64,000 nt of DNA from an uncultured Clostridia bacterium (GTDB lineage: Bacteria; Bacillota; Clostridia; Christensenellales; UBA1242), in the NCBI GenBank assembly GCA_934747805.1, contig CAKVHC010000005.1, positions 1-64,000 of the forward strand, read 5' to 3'. The position numbers and the translations under genes are program-made. Every line of letters starts with the position of its first letter. The first letter of the stretch is position 1. Shown piece after piece: positions 16,544-26,656 of this stretch. The notes under the pieces are model-generated. The model had not been told where the DNA came from. It did not search any database and saw only the letters and a list, made by a program, of their open reading frames with translations.

Positions 16544-19396
16544 ATGGGATTAATGTTGATCGGATTGTCGAGTTTGCTGGAAATAGATATTTTTCCGTTT
16601 CTATTCGAAGCACTGACAAAACCATTATTCCAGATCATTTCGGTTTTTGAAGGGATATTCAAGGGTCTGGCAGGCATTGTTGACCCTGTATCTTCGGACA
16701 TCGGATTGGTGGAGAATGCTGCAGGCAGTAAAAATATCATAGTTCAATTGTTTCAAAGCAAAACTATGCAGAGCATTTTGACCTCGCTCATGCTATTCGG
16801 CATTGTCGTGCTCGTGCTGTCGGTAATTTTGGCAATTATACGTAACGTATACAAAGATGATTCCAAAGTCACCATTTCTTCAATCATCGGTCAAGCCATA
16901 AAGGCTGTGATAGGTTTCATTCTCGTGCCTTCACTTTGCCTTGTTGGTGTAATGTTGAGCAACGTGATCCTTGTGGCAGTCGACGGAGCAACCAACGCTC
17001 GTGGCACACCGTCATTCGCCGCAGGCATATATTCTGCGTGTCAAAAGGAAGATCCTGTTCAAAACGTATTTAATGATGTAATTTATAGTGCTCCTGTAGA
17101 TTATTTTGGCAACATTAATCAATCTAGCAGTGGCGACTCATCTAGTGGAGAGAGTACTGGCTCTGAAGAGTCAGGCAGTACGACGACCGACGATACTTCT
17201 GTATACGATTTTCACATCGCAGGAATAATTTATGCACAATATCTGTGGCAAGCACTCACTGAAGATTGTATATATGGCGGACAATTAGTTTGGGTATACA
17301 GAACAGACTCACTGGGTCAATATTTAACTGATGTCAAATATGTCGATGTGTTGGGTTTGAAAGTAGAAGATGATGATCTTTTAGACTTCACCGATATGAA
17401 CAATTGGGACAATGGTAATGGCATTGCCGGAGTGATAGATACGAAAGAAGATGTCGCACTATTCTACGAAATGCTTAAAAACCAATACACAGCGAATTTC
17501 CCAAATGCAGAAAAATTGGTTATTAAGGCCATTGCAGGCAACGCTATCGGTAAGAAGTATCCGAAGTGTAAGATAGCTCTTTCTAGCAAAACAGGTACCA
17601 CCACAAAAAACTATTTTTGTGCAGGTAGCGATAAATATGATTTAAAAGAACAATCATTTGTGTATTACTATTATGGCAAAGCCTTATTCGATTATAATGG
17701 TGATTATGGTGAAGTTCAACAAGATGAAAAATACCTTAAAGAAGCGTATGTTGCATTTGAAAAAAGCAAGACTTTTGGTGCAACCAGTTGGTACTTTCAG
17801 AAAAATTCTTCGCAATGGACAAATGACAACTTAAACAAAACATTGTGTTTGGGTGACAATATTAACTATTTCTTTGCATTCGTGGCTAGCATAATGGTGG
17901 CAAAATCATTGTTCGTGCTGTGCTTTGGTATGGCGAAACGTATTGTTCAGCTCGCATTGTATTATGTTCTCTCGCCAATAGCATTGGCACTTTATCCATT
18001 CGATAATGGTAAAGCGTTCGGCAGTTGGAAGAGTGACTTCGTTGGCTACACTGTAGGTGCATTTGGTGCTGTGGCTGGTGTAAACTTAACCATTCAACTC
18101 ATGCCAGTAGTCAACAGAATTCAAATTTTCTCTTCAAGAATATATAACGACGTAACACAATTAATTCTCTACATCATTCTTGCACAAGGCATGGAAAGTC
18201 TGGTCAAGACCCTAAGCGGCTGGATTGGCGGCAAAGACCTATTCGCCGAAGGCAAGGCAACTTCACAAACAGCAACTGCTCCTATCAAGAAGGTCGCTGG
18301 CTCAGTAATGAAAGTGGCTGGCACGGTAATTGGTACTGGTGTCGGTGTTGCAATAGGCGCATCTGCTGCTAGAAAGAATAAAGGAACGCTCAAAACATTA
18401 ACAGATAAAATGGGCGGCACTGCAGAGGAAAAATTAGAAGCAGAAGAAACGGCAAAGGCAGCTGGATATTCAAGTGCATCTGCGTATAAAGCCGACTTAG
18501 AGAAGAATTCGTCAAATGGTAAAGCGTGGTATTTAGGTGGTGGACTTGGTACAGCATTGAAGAATACAGTAAAAACTAAAGCTAATCAGATTGGCGATTT
18601 TGCTACTAACAAATTTGCTAGCACTCAATTTGGTATGGCGTTCGATAAAGAAACAGGCCTATCAAAACTGATTTCGAAGAGTGCAGCTCAGGATGCGTCT
18701 GCAAAGGTTAAGACAGACTTAGAAGCCAAACTTGATACAGACTTTAAGAATGGCATTGTAACTGCAAAAATGTCTGCAGACTTAACCAAAGCATTGGAGG
18801 ATATCAAAGCATCGCTGGATAAAAATTCTAGTACGAGTGCTGCTAGTATGAATGCGACTGCAGTTGAGGCCTTTGCTGGACAGTTGGCAGGCATAAAAGG
18901 GCTTACTACTGATAACGCAGAAGAATTTATCAGAACAGGCAATATGTCACTAATTAGTAGTTTGAGCGGTAAAGCACAGCAAATGGCAATACAAACACGC
19001 TCCAACTATCTAGCGTCTGACGAGTATCAAGATTATGCTCGGAATTTACGTGCGGCAAGGTCATATGGACTTACTGAAGCTGATCTCAATGATGCAGGCT
19101 TTAAAGCAGAAAATGTCGTTAATACTATTATGAGCTCAATTACAAATAATTTGGATTATGCTAAATTTAGAACCGCACAGCAAACGGGCAACGAACAAGA
19201 GATGTATCGCATGATGGCTGCTAGTGTTGCTGCAACAACCAATATTTCACATAGTATGATTGATCAATTGACGAAGGGTGTTGCTTCAATTACAACTTCT
19301 GCAGTCGATGCAATTAAAAAGACACAAACTGAAACACAGACTAAAGTGCAACAGCAAACTGAAAATCGTTGGAAAGGTTCAGCACCTAAAAAATAA
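16544..19396 (+). CDS. VirB6/TrbL-like T4SS membrane protein
   Basis: The 950-residue protein has several membrane helices at the N-terminus (about 75-97 and 120-150), a Ser/Gly/Glu-rich low-complexity loop near residues 190-220, further helices around 445-560 (FFAFVASIMVAKSLFVLCF, YYVLSPIALALYPF) and a long hydrophilic Ala/Lys/Thr-rich tail from about 600. This fits VirB6-like channel proteins with extended loops; the order pilin-this-VirB4 matches the Mbov_0395-0396-0397 genes of mycoplasma ICEs. AAAGGAGAATTAT precedes the ATG. It ends 15 nt before the VirB4 gene. Confidence 0.8.
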   Translation: MGLMLIGLSSLLEIDIFPFLFEALTKPLFQIISVFEGIFKGLAGIVDPVSSDIGLVENAAGSKNIIVQLFQSKTMQSILTSLMLFGIVVLVLSVILAIIRNVYKDDSKVTISSIIGQAIKAVIGFILVPSLCLVGVMLSNVILVAVDGATNARGTPSFAAGIYSACQKEDPVQNVFNDVIYSAPVDYFGNINQSSSGDSSSGESTGSEESGSTTTDDTSVYDFHIAGIIYAQYLWQALTEDCIYGGQLVWVYRTDSLGQYLTDVKYVDVLGLKVEDDDLLDFTDMNNWDNGNGIAGVIDTKEDVALFYEMLKNQYTANFPNAEKLVIKAIAGNAIGKKYPKCKIALSSKTGTTTKNYFCAGSDKYDLKEQSFVYYYYGKALFDYNGDYGEVQQDEKYLKEAYVAFEKSKTFGATSWYFQKNSSQWTNDNLNKTLCLGDNINYFFAFVASIMVAKSLFVLCFGMAKRIVQLALYYVLSPIALALYPFDNGKAFGSWKSDFVGYTVGAFGAVAGVNLTIQLMPVVNRIQIFSSRIYNDVTQLILYIILAQGMESLVKTLSGWIGGKDLFAEGKATSQTATAPIKKVAGSVMKVAGTVIGTGVGVAIGASAARKNKGTLKTLTDKMGGTAEEKLEAEETAKAAGYSSASAYKADLEKNSSNGKAWYLGGGLGTALKNTVKTKANQIGDFATNKFASTQFGMAFDKETGLSKLISKSAAQDASAKVKTDLEAKLDTDFKNGIVTAKMSADLTKALEDIKASLDKNSSTSAASMNATAVEAFAGQLAGIKGLTTDNAEEFIRTGNMSLISSLSGKAQQMAIQTRSNYLASDEYQDYARNLRAARSYGLTEADLNDAGFKAENVVNTIMSSITNNLDYAKFRTAQQTGNEQEMYRMMAASVAATTNISHSMIDQLTKGVASITTSAVDAIKKTQTETQTKVQQQTENRWKGSAPKK

Positions 19397-19411
19397 CTTT
19401 AAAGGAAAAAT

Positions 19412-22054
19412 ATGCAAAGATTTATTCCAGGTAAGACGAAGGTCAAAACTGAATTTTGGAAGGGCGTAACGATCAGTGATTTAATCACTGGTCTTATTGC
19501 TCTTGCGGGGGCAGGACTGATTCTTGCTGCCAACATATTTGACATGCGAACAAAAATCGTCGTTCTGCTATCTTGGCTTGGACTTATGGCGAGTATGTTT
19601 ATCCCTGTCGATGAAGGATTGCGACTATATGGTTCGCTTGGACTTTTGTTCAGGTTTATGGCGTTCAAAAAGCGATATTCCACCGACCTTGAAAAAAAAC
19701 ATTATGCTCCGATGAGCGAACTGACTCCATTCTTGAACATCGAGTTGGGCAAGTATATCAACTACGGTGAATATCGTGGAATGGTGCTAGAAATTATGCC
19801 TCTCGAATTCGGACTGTTGAACGAAGACAAGCAAAATATGATGATCAACACATTCGCCAGCGGCTTGCGAAGACTGAGTGAATATCAGTCGGCGACCATT
19901 GTCAAACTCAAAAAGCCGATGGTGTTTGATAGTTACATGGCTCGTGATGACGAAAAGTTTGCCATTCTTAACCAGCAGTACGCTGAGGGTGAGTTCACCA
20001 AAGAAGAACTCGATGCACGTGGATTAATATTCGAAGAACGTGTAATGACTCTCGATCATGCCAATCGTCAAGACCCAATATTGCAAGACCATTTTTATAT
20101 GGTGGTGTATGGCTCAGATAAAGATGCTCTCGAAAGCACAGTAGAAGGTATCAAAAACACTATTGGTTCAGGTCAAACACCTGTAAAAGCACATGTTTTG
20201 AAAGAAGTCGACCTTGTGTCATTCTTAAAATCTAACTACACAGAAAACTTTAACGAAAAAGAAATTGCTTCCGTTCCAGTTTCGCAATATATGAAATATG
20301 TCTTGCCAAAGACAGTGGAGTTTAAGGTGTCACGAACGGTTGTTGATGGCAATGGCTATCGCAACTTCGTTGTGTCACAATATCCGCTTGCCGTAGACAA
20401 TGGTTGGGCGTATTCGTTATTCGCACTCGACAAGGCACGTGTGGTGATGAATTTCCACCCGATGCAGCGTGACAAAGCGGAAAAAATGATTGACCGTGCC
20501 ATAATGGAAACGGAAACCAAACTGGAAAAAGCAGGCAAAAGCAGTAAGCAGATTGAATTGGAAACCCAATTGGAAACAATGCGTAGCTTGCTTGAAATGC
20601 TCAAAAACAACAACGAACAACTATTCAACGTCAACACTCACATTCAATGTAAAGAAGTGGCACGTAAGGAGATTAAGTCTATCCTACGTCAAAACGGCTT
20701 TAGGGTGGCAGAAATGTTCGGCCGTCAGGTCGATGCCTACATTTCAAACAGCATCAGCCGACTCGACCTTGTCAAATCGTTTGAGCGTGGCATGCCAACA
20801 ACCACTTTGGCGGCAGCATTCCCATTCGTGTCAAGTTCGATGCAGGATCCAACAGGTTTCTACATCGGCGACAACGAATATCCAGTATTCATTGACTTCT
20901 TCTCACGAAAAGAACGTATCAATAGTAACATGATGATTGTCGGTAAATCTGGTTCTGGTAAATCTTACGCAACCAAGACGCTGCTTGCCAACCTTGCGGC
21001 CGACAAAACTAAAATATTCCTTCTCGACCCAGAAAAAGAATATGTGCCACTTGCACGCAATTTGCATGGCAAAATTATTGACGTGGGCTCTTCCAGTCAA
21101 GGCATGATTAATCCATTCCAAATCATGTTCAGTTTGAAAGAAGATGATGACGAAGAAGAGGGCACGGACGACTTCTCGACCCACTTGCAATTCTTGGAAC
21201 AATTCTTCCGTGTGGTATTGGAAGGCATTTCCACCGATGCATTTGAGTTGTTGAATACGCTGGTAGTTGAACTCTACAAGAGCAAAGGCATTGACCAGCG
21301 AACAGACGTAACAAAACTGAAACAAACCGACTTCCCAATATTCGATGACCTATACGACCTTATCTGCAAGAAGCTCGCTAAAGAAAAGGACGAATATTTC
21401 AAACGAAACTACCAAATTTTGCAGACGTACGTACAAAAGTTTAGCACAGACGGACGTAACGCTAACCTTTGGAACGGTTACACGTCGCTCACCACGACAG
21501 AAAACTTTATTCTATTTAACTTCCGTACAATGTTCGCCAACCGAAACGAATCGCTTGCAAACGCACAAATGTTGTTGATATTTAAATATCTAAACAACGA
21601 AATCATTAAAAACCGTGACTACAACCTAAGCCACAACTTCAAGCGACAAGTTGTCGTTGCCGTCGATGAAGCACACATGTTTATCGACCCTAAATTCCCA
21701 GTTGCACTTTCATTTATGGCGGAGATGGCAAAACGTATCCGTAAATATGAAGGTATGCAAATCATTATTACACAAAACATCAAAGACTTCTTGGGCAGTG
21801 CGGACATCGTTCGTCAATCATCGGCGATTATCAACGCCAGCCAGTACAGTTTGATTTTCCAACTTGCGCCTAACGATATGAACGACTTGTTGCAACTTTA
21901 TGCGTCCAGTGGTGGACTTACTAAAGAAGAACAAGACGGCATTGTCACGGCCGACAAAGGTGTCTGCTTCCTAATCACAGGCCCATTGTCACGTACATTT
22001 GTGCACATCGTTGCTCTGCCAACAGTTAGATATATGATTGGTGAAGCCAAATAA
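19412..22054 (+). CDS. VirB4-like T4SS ATPase with VirB3-like N-terminus
   Basis: VirB4 ATPases power pilus assembly and substrate transfer. The C-terminal half has Walker A GKSGSGKSY starting at residue 511 and the Walker B segment VAVDEAHMF near 750, then ITQNIKDFLGS. The first 80 or so residues contain two membrane helices (LITGLIALAGAGLILAA, VVLLSWLGLMASMFIP) between basic stretches, as in VirB3/PrgI proteins, so it is probably a VirB3-VirB4 fusion. 880 residues. AAAGGAAAAAT precedes the ATG. A terminator follows directly. Confidence 0.92.
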   Translation: MQRFIPGKTKVKTEFWKGVTISDLITGLIALAGAGLILAANIFDMRTKIVVLLSWLGLMASMFIPVDEGLRLYGSLGLLFRFMAFKKRYSTDLEKKHYAPMSELTPFLNIELGKYINYGEYRGMVLEIMPLEFGLLNEDKQNMMINTFASGLRRLSEYQSATIVKLKKPMVFDSYMARDDEKFAILNQQYAEGEFTKEELDARGLIFEERVMTLDHANRQDPILQDHFYMVVYGSDKDALESTVEGIKNTIGSGQTPVKAHVLKEVDLVSFLKSNYTENFNEKEIASVPVSQYMKYVLPKTVEFKVSRTVVDGNGYRNFVVSQYPLAVDNGWAYSLFALDKARVVMNFHPMQRDKAEKMIDRAIMETETKLEKAGKSSKQIELETQLETMRSLLEMLKNNNEQLFNVNTHIQCKEVARKEIKSILRQNGFRVAEMFGRQVDAYISNSISRLDLVKSFERGMPTTTLAAAFPFVSSSMQDPTGFYIGDNEYPVFIDFFSRKERINSNMMIVGKSGSGKSYATKTLLANLAADKTKIFLLDPEKEYVPLARNLHGKIIDVGSSSQGMINPFQIMFSLKEDDDEEEGTDDFSTHLQFLEQFFRVVLEGISTDAFELLNTLVVELYKSKGIDQRTDVTKLKQTDFPIFDDLYDLICKKLAKEKDEYFKRNYQILQTYVQKFSTDGRNANLWNGYTSLTTTENFILFNFRTMFANRNESLANAQMLLIFKYLNNEIIKNRDYNLSHNFKRQVVVAVDEAHMFIDPKFPVALSFMAEMAKRIRKYEGMQIIITQNIKDFLGSADIVRQSSAIINASQYSLIFQLAPNDMNDLLQLYASSGGLTKEEQDGIVTADKGVCFLITGPLSRTFVHIVALPTVRYMIGEAK

Positions 22055-22079
22055 AAAGTAGCATTTGCTACTTTTTTTT
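22053..22079 (+). terminator. terminator of the T4SS operon
   Basis: The stem AAAAGTAGC/GCTACTTTT with loop ATTT overlaps the stop codon and runs into T residues. Confidence 0.9.
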
Positions 22080-22179
22080 ATTCCATAACCGCAAGTGTAT
22101 GCATACACCAATTTATAGGCATCGAAGCTTTTGTCGAATAAAAGCGAAATTTTTACGCACATTATTTGTAGGAGTTTTT

Positions 22180-22707
22180 ATGAATAGCGGAATGAAAAGG
22201 CGTGTGGACGAATTGGGCAGAATTGTTCTGCCACGAGAGATTAGAAAAAGTTATCGTATTGATACAGGTGCAAAGATGGAAATATACGTTAACGACGACG
22301 GCTGCATCGTATTAAAGAAAGCAACTGAATTGCCTGACCGCAAAGAATACGAACGTGTGGTGACAGCATTGGCAAGTGCGATTGAAAACGACATACTTAT
22401 CACCGACCGTGAGCAAGTGTTGGCATCGAACAAAAAACGTTTTGTTGACAAACACTTATCGGACGAATCATACGAAATTGTGCGTAAGCAAGATAGTATA
22501 TTAAAAAACCGCACTCAAGGTGCGATTATGATTAATGTTATTGAAAATGAAAAGTCCAATTATTCGAGCGAACTTTTTGTGCCTATCGTCCGTGACGGCG
22601 ATAGCATTGGCTCGATAATCGTCCTTGCAGACGAGAACAAAACTTTGTCTACAGAGAACATAAAACTTTGCAAGGCGTTTGCATTAATGCTTTCGCTCGT
22701 GGATTAA
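22180..22707 (+). CDS. spoVT: stage V sporulation transcription factor SpoVT
   Basis: SpoVT is a forespore regulator with an N-terminal AbrB/MazE-type DNA-binding fold and a C-terminal GAF-like domain. Here the AbrB part is RRVDELGRIVLPREIRK (residues about 6-22), then DDGCIVLKKA; the rest (to residue 175) fits the GAF domain. Start at 22180 has AGGAG upstream; the in-frame start at 22099 has none. The B. subtilis protein is of similar length (178). An AbrB-like global regulator without sporulation function is possible, but the length and the second domain favour SpoVT, as do spoVB, pth and mfd close by. Confidence 0.85.
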   Translation: MNSGMKRRVDELGRIVLPREIRKSYRIDTGAKMEIYVNDDGCIVLKKATELPDRKEYERVVTALASAIENDILITDREQVLASNKKRFVDKHLSDESYEIVRKQDSILKNRTQGAIMINVIENEKSNYSSELFVPIVRDGDSIGSIIVLADENKTLSTENIKLCKAFALMLSLVD

Positions 22708-23637
22708 TTATTTCATCTTTTCGAGTGTGTCAAATGCTGAATAGATTTGATTGAGAGATGTGTACAGGCACATTTCTTTTTTTAGGGCGTTTGCGCCACG
22801 AATATCTCGGGTGTACCACATTAAATGCTTCTTAAAATACGGCACGACATATCTTTCATCAGGGTAATACTCCAGCAGCAGTCGTAAATGCTCTTTTGCC
22901 ACGTCTATTGGGTCAGGTGTAGGCAAGTTCTTAAGTCGATTAAAGATGAATGGTGCTCCCATGGTTGCTCTGCCAACCATAAAGCCGTCAGCGCCAGTTT
23001 GTTTGGCTCGCTCAAGGCTGGCTTCGTCCACAATGTCGCCAGATAATACAACAGGAATGTTCAGCACACTCTTTAGTGTTTTCACAGCAGAATAATCTGC
23101 CATGCCACTGTATCCTTGCTCTCGTGTGCGTGGATGCAAAGTTACAAAACTTACTCCACATTCTTCGCACATTTTGCCAAAATCTATAAAGTTTTCCACT
23201 CCGTCAATGCCGAGCCTAAACTTGACACTGACAGGCTTGCCACTGTTTCGTACGAGTGCCATAATGCATGTACGTGCATGCTCAATATCTCGCATCATGG
23301 CAGAGCCGTCGCCATTATTGACAATCTTGGGTGCAGGGCAGCCGCAGTTGAAGTCGATAATATCAAACTGCTGCACTTGTGGGTGAGTGCATGCTTTGAT
23401 CAATGCATCTGGCTCATGCCCAAAGAGTTGCACGCAGCTAGGGTTCTCGTTTGGCAATGTGTGTAACAAGTCAAGTGTTTTTTCATTGCCCATGGCGATT
23501 GCCTTGGCACTCACCATTTCTGTAACCGTCAAGTCAGCACCATATCTACGAGCGAGCGAACGAAATGCAAAATCTGTGACACCTGCCATTGGTGACAATA
23601 TTAGCGGTTTTGACAAAAAGAATTGATTTATATCCAT
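22708..23637 (-). CDS. dus: tRNA-dihydrouridine synthase
   Basis: Dus enzymes reduce uridine in the tRNA D-loop using FMN. The TIM-barrel markers are LSPMAGVTDFAFR, the EMVS segment, CVQLFGHEP, DFNCGCPAPKIV with the catalytic Cys, GDGSAMM, VKFRLG, LHPRTREQGYSG and GADGFMVGRA. Start set at 23637 because TATAAT ends seven nt before it on the minus strand, with TTGAAA 16 nt further up. The ATG at 23676 would lie upstream of this promoter. No Shine-Dalgarno precedes the ATG, so the mRNA is probably leaderless. The stop is directly adjacent to the spoVT stop. DusB-like by length (about 309 residues). Confidence 0.9.
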   Translation of the reverse strand: MDINQFFLSKPLILSPMAGVTDFAFRSLARRYGADLTVTEMVSAKAIAMGNEKTLDLLHTLPNENPSCVQLFGHEPDALIKACTHPQVQQFDIIDFNCGCPAPKIVNNGDGSAMMRDIEHARTCIMALVRNSGKPVSVKFRLGIDGVENFIDFGKMCEECGVSFVTLHPRTREQGYSGMADYSAVKTLKSVLNIPVVLSGDIVDEASLERAKQTGADGFMVGRATMGAPFIFNRLKNLPTPDPIDVAKEHLRLLLEYYPDERYVVPYFKKHLMWYTRDIRGANALKKEMCLYTSLNQIYSAFDTLEKMK

Positions 23638-23644
23638 ACGATTT

Positions 23645-23672
23645 ATTATAGCATAATTTAAATAATTTTCAA
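23645..23672 (-). promoter_or_regulatory. leaderless promoter of dus
   Basis: TTGAAA (23672-23667), a 16-nt spacer and a perfect TATAAT (23650-23645) on the minus strand; seven bases separate the -10 from the ATG, putting the transcription start at or next to the ATG. Confidence 0.75.
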
Positions 23673-23693
23673 TCATCTTGTTAAACTATTTTT

Positions 23694-25217
23694 ATGAATA
23701 AAAAGTCTGTTTTGTATGGTGCAAGCATTCTAACCATCGGTTCGCTCATCACACGAATTTTGGGTGCATTTTATCGCATTCCGCTAACACGAGTTTTGGG
23801 TGCTGTTGGCACTGGTATGTATCAAATGGTGTTTCCGATTTATGCACTATTTATCGTGCTGTCAACATCTGGAATGCCGCTGGCGATTAGCAAATTGATT
23901 GCAAATTCAAATGCCAGCATTTATGACAAGAGAAAAATAATTAAAAAATTCCTTCTAGCCATACTTGCGTTGTCAATCGCACTTGCAATTGTGCTGTGTT
24001 CAACATGCACACTAATTTCACGTGCACAGGGTAACGTAAACTTGTACAAAAATTATCTAGTAATTTCTCCAGCCATAATCTTTGTAGGCATCATAAGCGT
24101 GCTGCGTGGATATTTTCAAGGTGAACAAAACTATAAACCGACTGCAATTAGCCAAATTGTCGAGCAAATTGTAAAAATTGGCGTAGGTTTGACACTTGCG
24201 TTTAGTCTGAAAAAGTATGGCATCGAGTATGCCGTTTTGGGCGCAATAACAGGCGTCACTGCCAGCGAGATGGTCGCCTGCATTGTGCTTTTAGCACAAT
24301 ATAGGAAAAAGATGAGAGGCGTTACGTATTCGTCTGTTGTGACAAAAAGTGTGACTAGCGAACCAATATTAAAAACAATTCTTCCAATTCTCATCTATTC
24401 AGTGTTGATGCCATTGTCTAAAGTGATTGACAGTTTGGTGGTGGTGAATATTTTGAAACGAAATTTCACTATAGAAATAGCAACGGCTATGTATGGCATT
24501 GAGTCAGGTGCCGTTAGTTCATTGATAAATTTGCCAATGGTTCTATCCTTTGCTTTGGCGTCGGCAATACTGCCAAATTTGGCAAACATTAAGGACGACG
24601 AATTACGAAAGCCTGTTATTGCTCAAACTATCAAAATTAATATGATGATAATTCTGCCATGCACACTTGGATTGATAATATTTAGCAAACCAATTATCAG
24701 TTTGTTGTATGGGAGAAGCCTAAACCTTGTTTCTTTGCAAGGTGAGCGTTTGGCAGTCAGTATTTTAGCAATGACCGCTGTCGGAGTTTTTTACATGAGT
24801 TTTGTGCAAATTTTCAGTGCCATTTTGCAGGGCGTCGGTAGATCAAAACTTGCTGTAAGAAATCTCATAATTGCATTGGTATTGAAATACATCGTTCAAA
24901 CAGGTTTGTTATTCATTCCAAGCATCAATATTTATGGATTGGTTATTGGCAATCTGATTTGTTATATCACCGTGTTTATGTTGAACGTTTACGCTGTTAA
25001 AGATTATTTGACGCTAACGAATAATGTTTTCAACAAACAATTTTTTTCCATACTTTTGTCGTTCGCATTAGGTTATAGTTTTTATTATTTTATTAATAAT
25101 ATTTTCGGATTTATTATTGCAGTAATATTTATTGTATTTTCCTATTTTTTATCGCTTCAATTATTTGGCGAAATAAATATCAAAAATATGCGAAAATATA
25201 AAGTAAAAATCAAATAA
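23694..25217 (+). CDS. spoVB: SpoVB/MurJ-like polysaccharide flippase
   Basis: The 507-residue protein is a multi-pass membrane transporter of the MOP superfamily; SpoVB and its relatives move lipid-linked cell-wall or cortex precursors across the membrane. Family features include the N-terminal ILTIGSLITRILGAFYRIPL, then GTGMYQMVFPIYALF, GMPLAISKL and LRGYFQGEQNYKPTAISQIVEQ. It is divergent from dus. No Shine-Dalgarno is visible; TAAACT ends six nt before the ATG, so it may also be leaderless, though the -35 is weak. In B. subtilis spoVT and spoVB are neighbours, as here (separated by dus). Confidence 0.88.
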   Translation: MNKKSVLYGASILTIGSLITRILGAFYRIPLTRVLGAVGTGMYQMVFPIYALFIVLSTSGMPLAISKLIANSNASIYDKRKIIKKFLLAILALSIALAIVLCSTCTLISRAQGNVNLYKNYLVISPAIIFVGIISVLRGYFQGEQNYKPTAISQIVEQIVKIGVGLTLAFSLKKYGIEYAVLGAITGVTASEMVACIVLLAQYRKKMRGVTYSSVVTKSVTSEPILKTILPILIYSVLMPLSKVIDSLVVVNILKRNFTIEIATAMYGIESGAVSSLINLPMVLSFALASAILPNLANIKDDELRKPVIAQTIKINMMIILPCTLGLIIFSKPIISLLYGRSLNLVSLQGERLAVSILAMTAVGVFYMSFVQIFSAILQGVGRSKLAVRNLIIALVLKYIVQTGLLFIPSINIYGLVIGNLICYITVFMLNVYAVKDYLTLTNNVFNKQFFSILLSFALGYSFYYFINNIFGFIIAVIFIVFSYFLSLQLFGEINIKNMRKYKVKIK

Positions 25218-25348
25218 TTGCAAAAAATATAGATATTTATATGATTGTAAGTGATAATTAAATAAAACTAATTAATTTTAATATGATAAAATAAATAAAA
25301 AATATATGATTATTTGTGATAAATTATTTACTACAAATTCATATATTT

Positions 25349-25810
25349 CTATTTTTTATTTCGTAATTTTTTAAAGAACTTTTGCAGGCAATCTTTCACT
25401 TCTTTTTCATGAGTTTTAAGCTCAAATATTTCCACAGGTTTAGCAATTCGGTTGTCGTCACATATTTGATAGTTGGACAGGACGGCACCAAACTTTTCAT
25501 CACGTGCACCAATAAAAAGTTTACTAAGTCGAGCAGAAATAATTGCACCTGCACACATAGGACATGGCTCAAGTGTAACATACATTTCGCATTCATCCAG
25601 TCGCCAACTTTTTAACTTCTTGCATGCCTTATTTATTGCAATGATTTCAGCGTGCAAAAGTGCGTTTTGTTTGCCTTCTTTTTTGTTGTGAGCTTTGGCA
25701 ATCAATTTATCATTTTTAAATATGCAGGCGCCAACAGGAACTTCTAGTTTTCTGTTTGCTTTATACATCTCATTAATGGCAATTTGCATTTTATCTTTTG
25801 TGGATAGCAT
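25349..25810 (-). CDS. tadA: tRNA adenosine(34) deaminase TadA
   Basis: TadA converts A34 to inosine in tRNA-Arg. Zinc and catalytic residues are visible as LHAEIIAI (His and Glu) and PCPMCAGAI (two Cys). ECEMYVTLEP and GARDEKFGAV are typical. Length 153 residues is normal. GGAG lies seven nt before the ATG. Only three bases separate it from the stop of the M14 peptidase gene, so the two form an operon. It ends with TAG. A small AT-rich gap (25218-25348) without gene separates it from spoVB. Confidence 0.93.
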   Translation of the reverse strand: MLSTKDKMQIAINEMYKANRKLEVPVGACIFKNDKLIAKAHNKKEGKQNALLHAEIIAINKACKKLKSWRLDECEMYVTLEPCPMCAGAIISARLSKLFIGARDEKFGAVLSNYQICDDNRIAKPVEIFELKTHEKEVKDCLQKFFKKLRNKK

Positions 25811-25813
25811 GTT

Positions 25814-26656
25814 TTAACTCCTTACATAGTCCAGTGCGATTTGTGGCACTTGTTTGTTCTGTTCGAAAATTTCTTTTAGATATTCTTCACCAATTGGATG
25901 TGGCAATTCTTCTCGTCCCACTTCAAATGTGTAGGCAGGTATTTGCAACTCACGTATGCACCAGTCCTTATATCCGCCAGTGCTGTTTTGAGTGAGGATG
26001 AGTTCATATCCCGTCGAGTTTGCGAATTGTTCGCCTAATGCACGGTCACGTGCCAAGTCTGTTTCGCTTTCGCCGTTGAAACAATAATAAATAACTTCGC
26101 CTTTTGAGTGGTAACTTATAGACAATTTAATTCTATTCTTTTTTGTGAAATTTGTCAAAACTCTCACTTCACGTTCGCTTTCGGCATAAAAGCCTACAAA
26201 GTCTTCACTTGCCGGGCAAAACACGTTTTGTGTTCCCTGTCCCCAATCGGCATTAAAATTGGTGTTTAGGTCGACGGCGTTGGCGTTGGCTTTCCATTGT
26301 GAAAAATCTGTGCCACCGTTGATCGTGCTTAGATAATCTTGAGTGGTGGCACAAGGCAGACTATCCAGTCCGTCCAACACTAATGCCAGCCCATCTGGAT
26401 TTGTGCAAAAAATGAAATATATTCCACCAGTAGTTGCCGGGGTGTTGGCATACTGTTTGGCTAATTCAATCACCAACAAACTTGAAATATATTCTCGTGA
26501 GTGAATTCCGCCCTGTATTATTATCTGTGGTCCACTAAACGAACCAACGTGTGTGCCATATATAGGACGATTTAATGTCGATTGTCCAATGGTGAATATT
26601 TCCAGCCCATAATTTTGCAATTCAAAAATGCGATTATTAAATTCATTAAAAGTCAT
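25814..26656 (-). CDS. M14-family zinc carboxypeptidase
   Basis: M14 peptidases release residues from the C-terminal end of peptides; bacterial members without a signal often act on gamma-D-Glu-diaminopimelate in wall peptides. Zinc ligands appear as IHSRE (H52, E55) and the His in SISYHSKG. CTNPDG, AVDLNTNF and TFEVGREE (candidate catalytic Glu) complete the pattern. The 280-residue protein has no signal peptide or LysM domain, so it is a cytoplasmic or non-classically exported enzyme. AGAGGT precedes the ATG. It is co-transcribed with tadA, with no obvious functional link. Confidence 0.85.
   Translation of the reverse strand: MTFNEFNNRIFELQNYGLEIFTIGQSTLNRPIYGTHVGSFSGPQIIIQGGIHSREYISSLLVIELAKQYANTPATTGGIYFIFCTNPDGLALVLDGLDSLPCATTQDYLSTINGGTDFSQWKANANAVDLNTNFNADWGQGTQNVFCPASEDFVGFYAESEREVRVLTNFTKKNRIKLSISYHSKGEVIYYCFNGESETDLARDRALGEQFANSTGYELILTQNSTGGYKDWCIRELQIPAYTFEVGREELPHPIGEEYLKEIFEQNKQVPQIALDYVRS

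Noticed and set aside
12153..22707. A complete integrative element bounded by att sites
   Set aside because: The only direct repeats flank the DUF402 gene alone; no integrase or relaxase and no repeat at the spoVT side was found.
25218..25348. A gene between spoVB and tadA
   Set aside because: The sequence is AT-rich, with stops in all frames.
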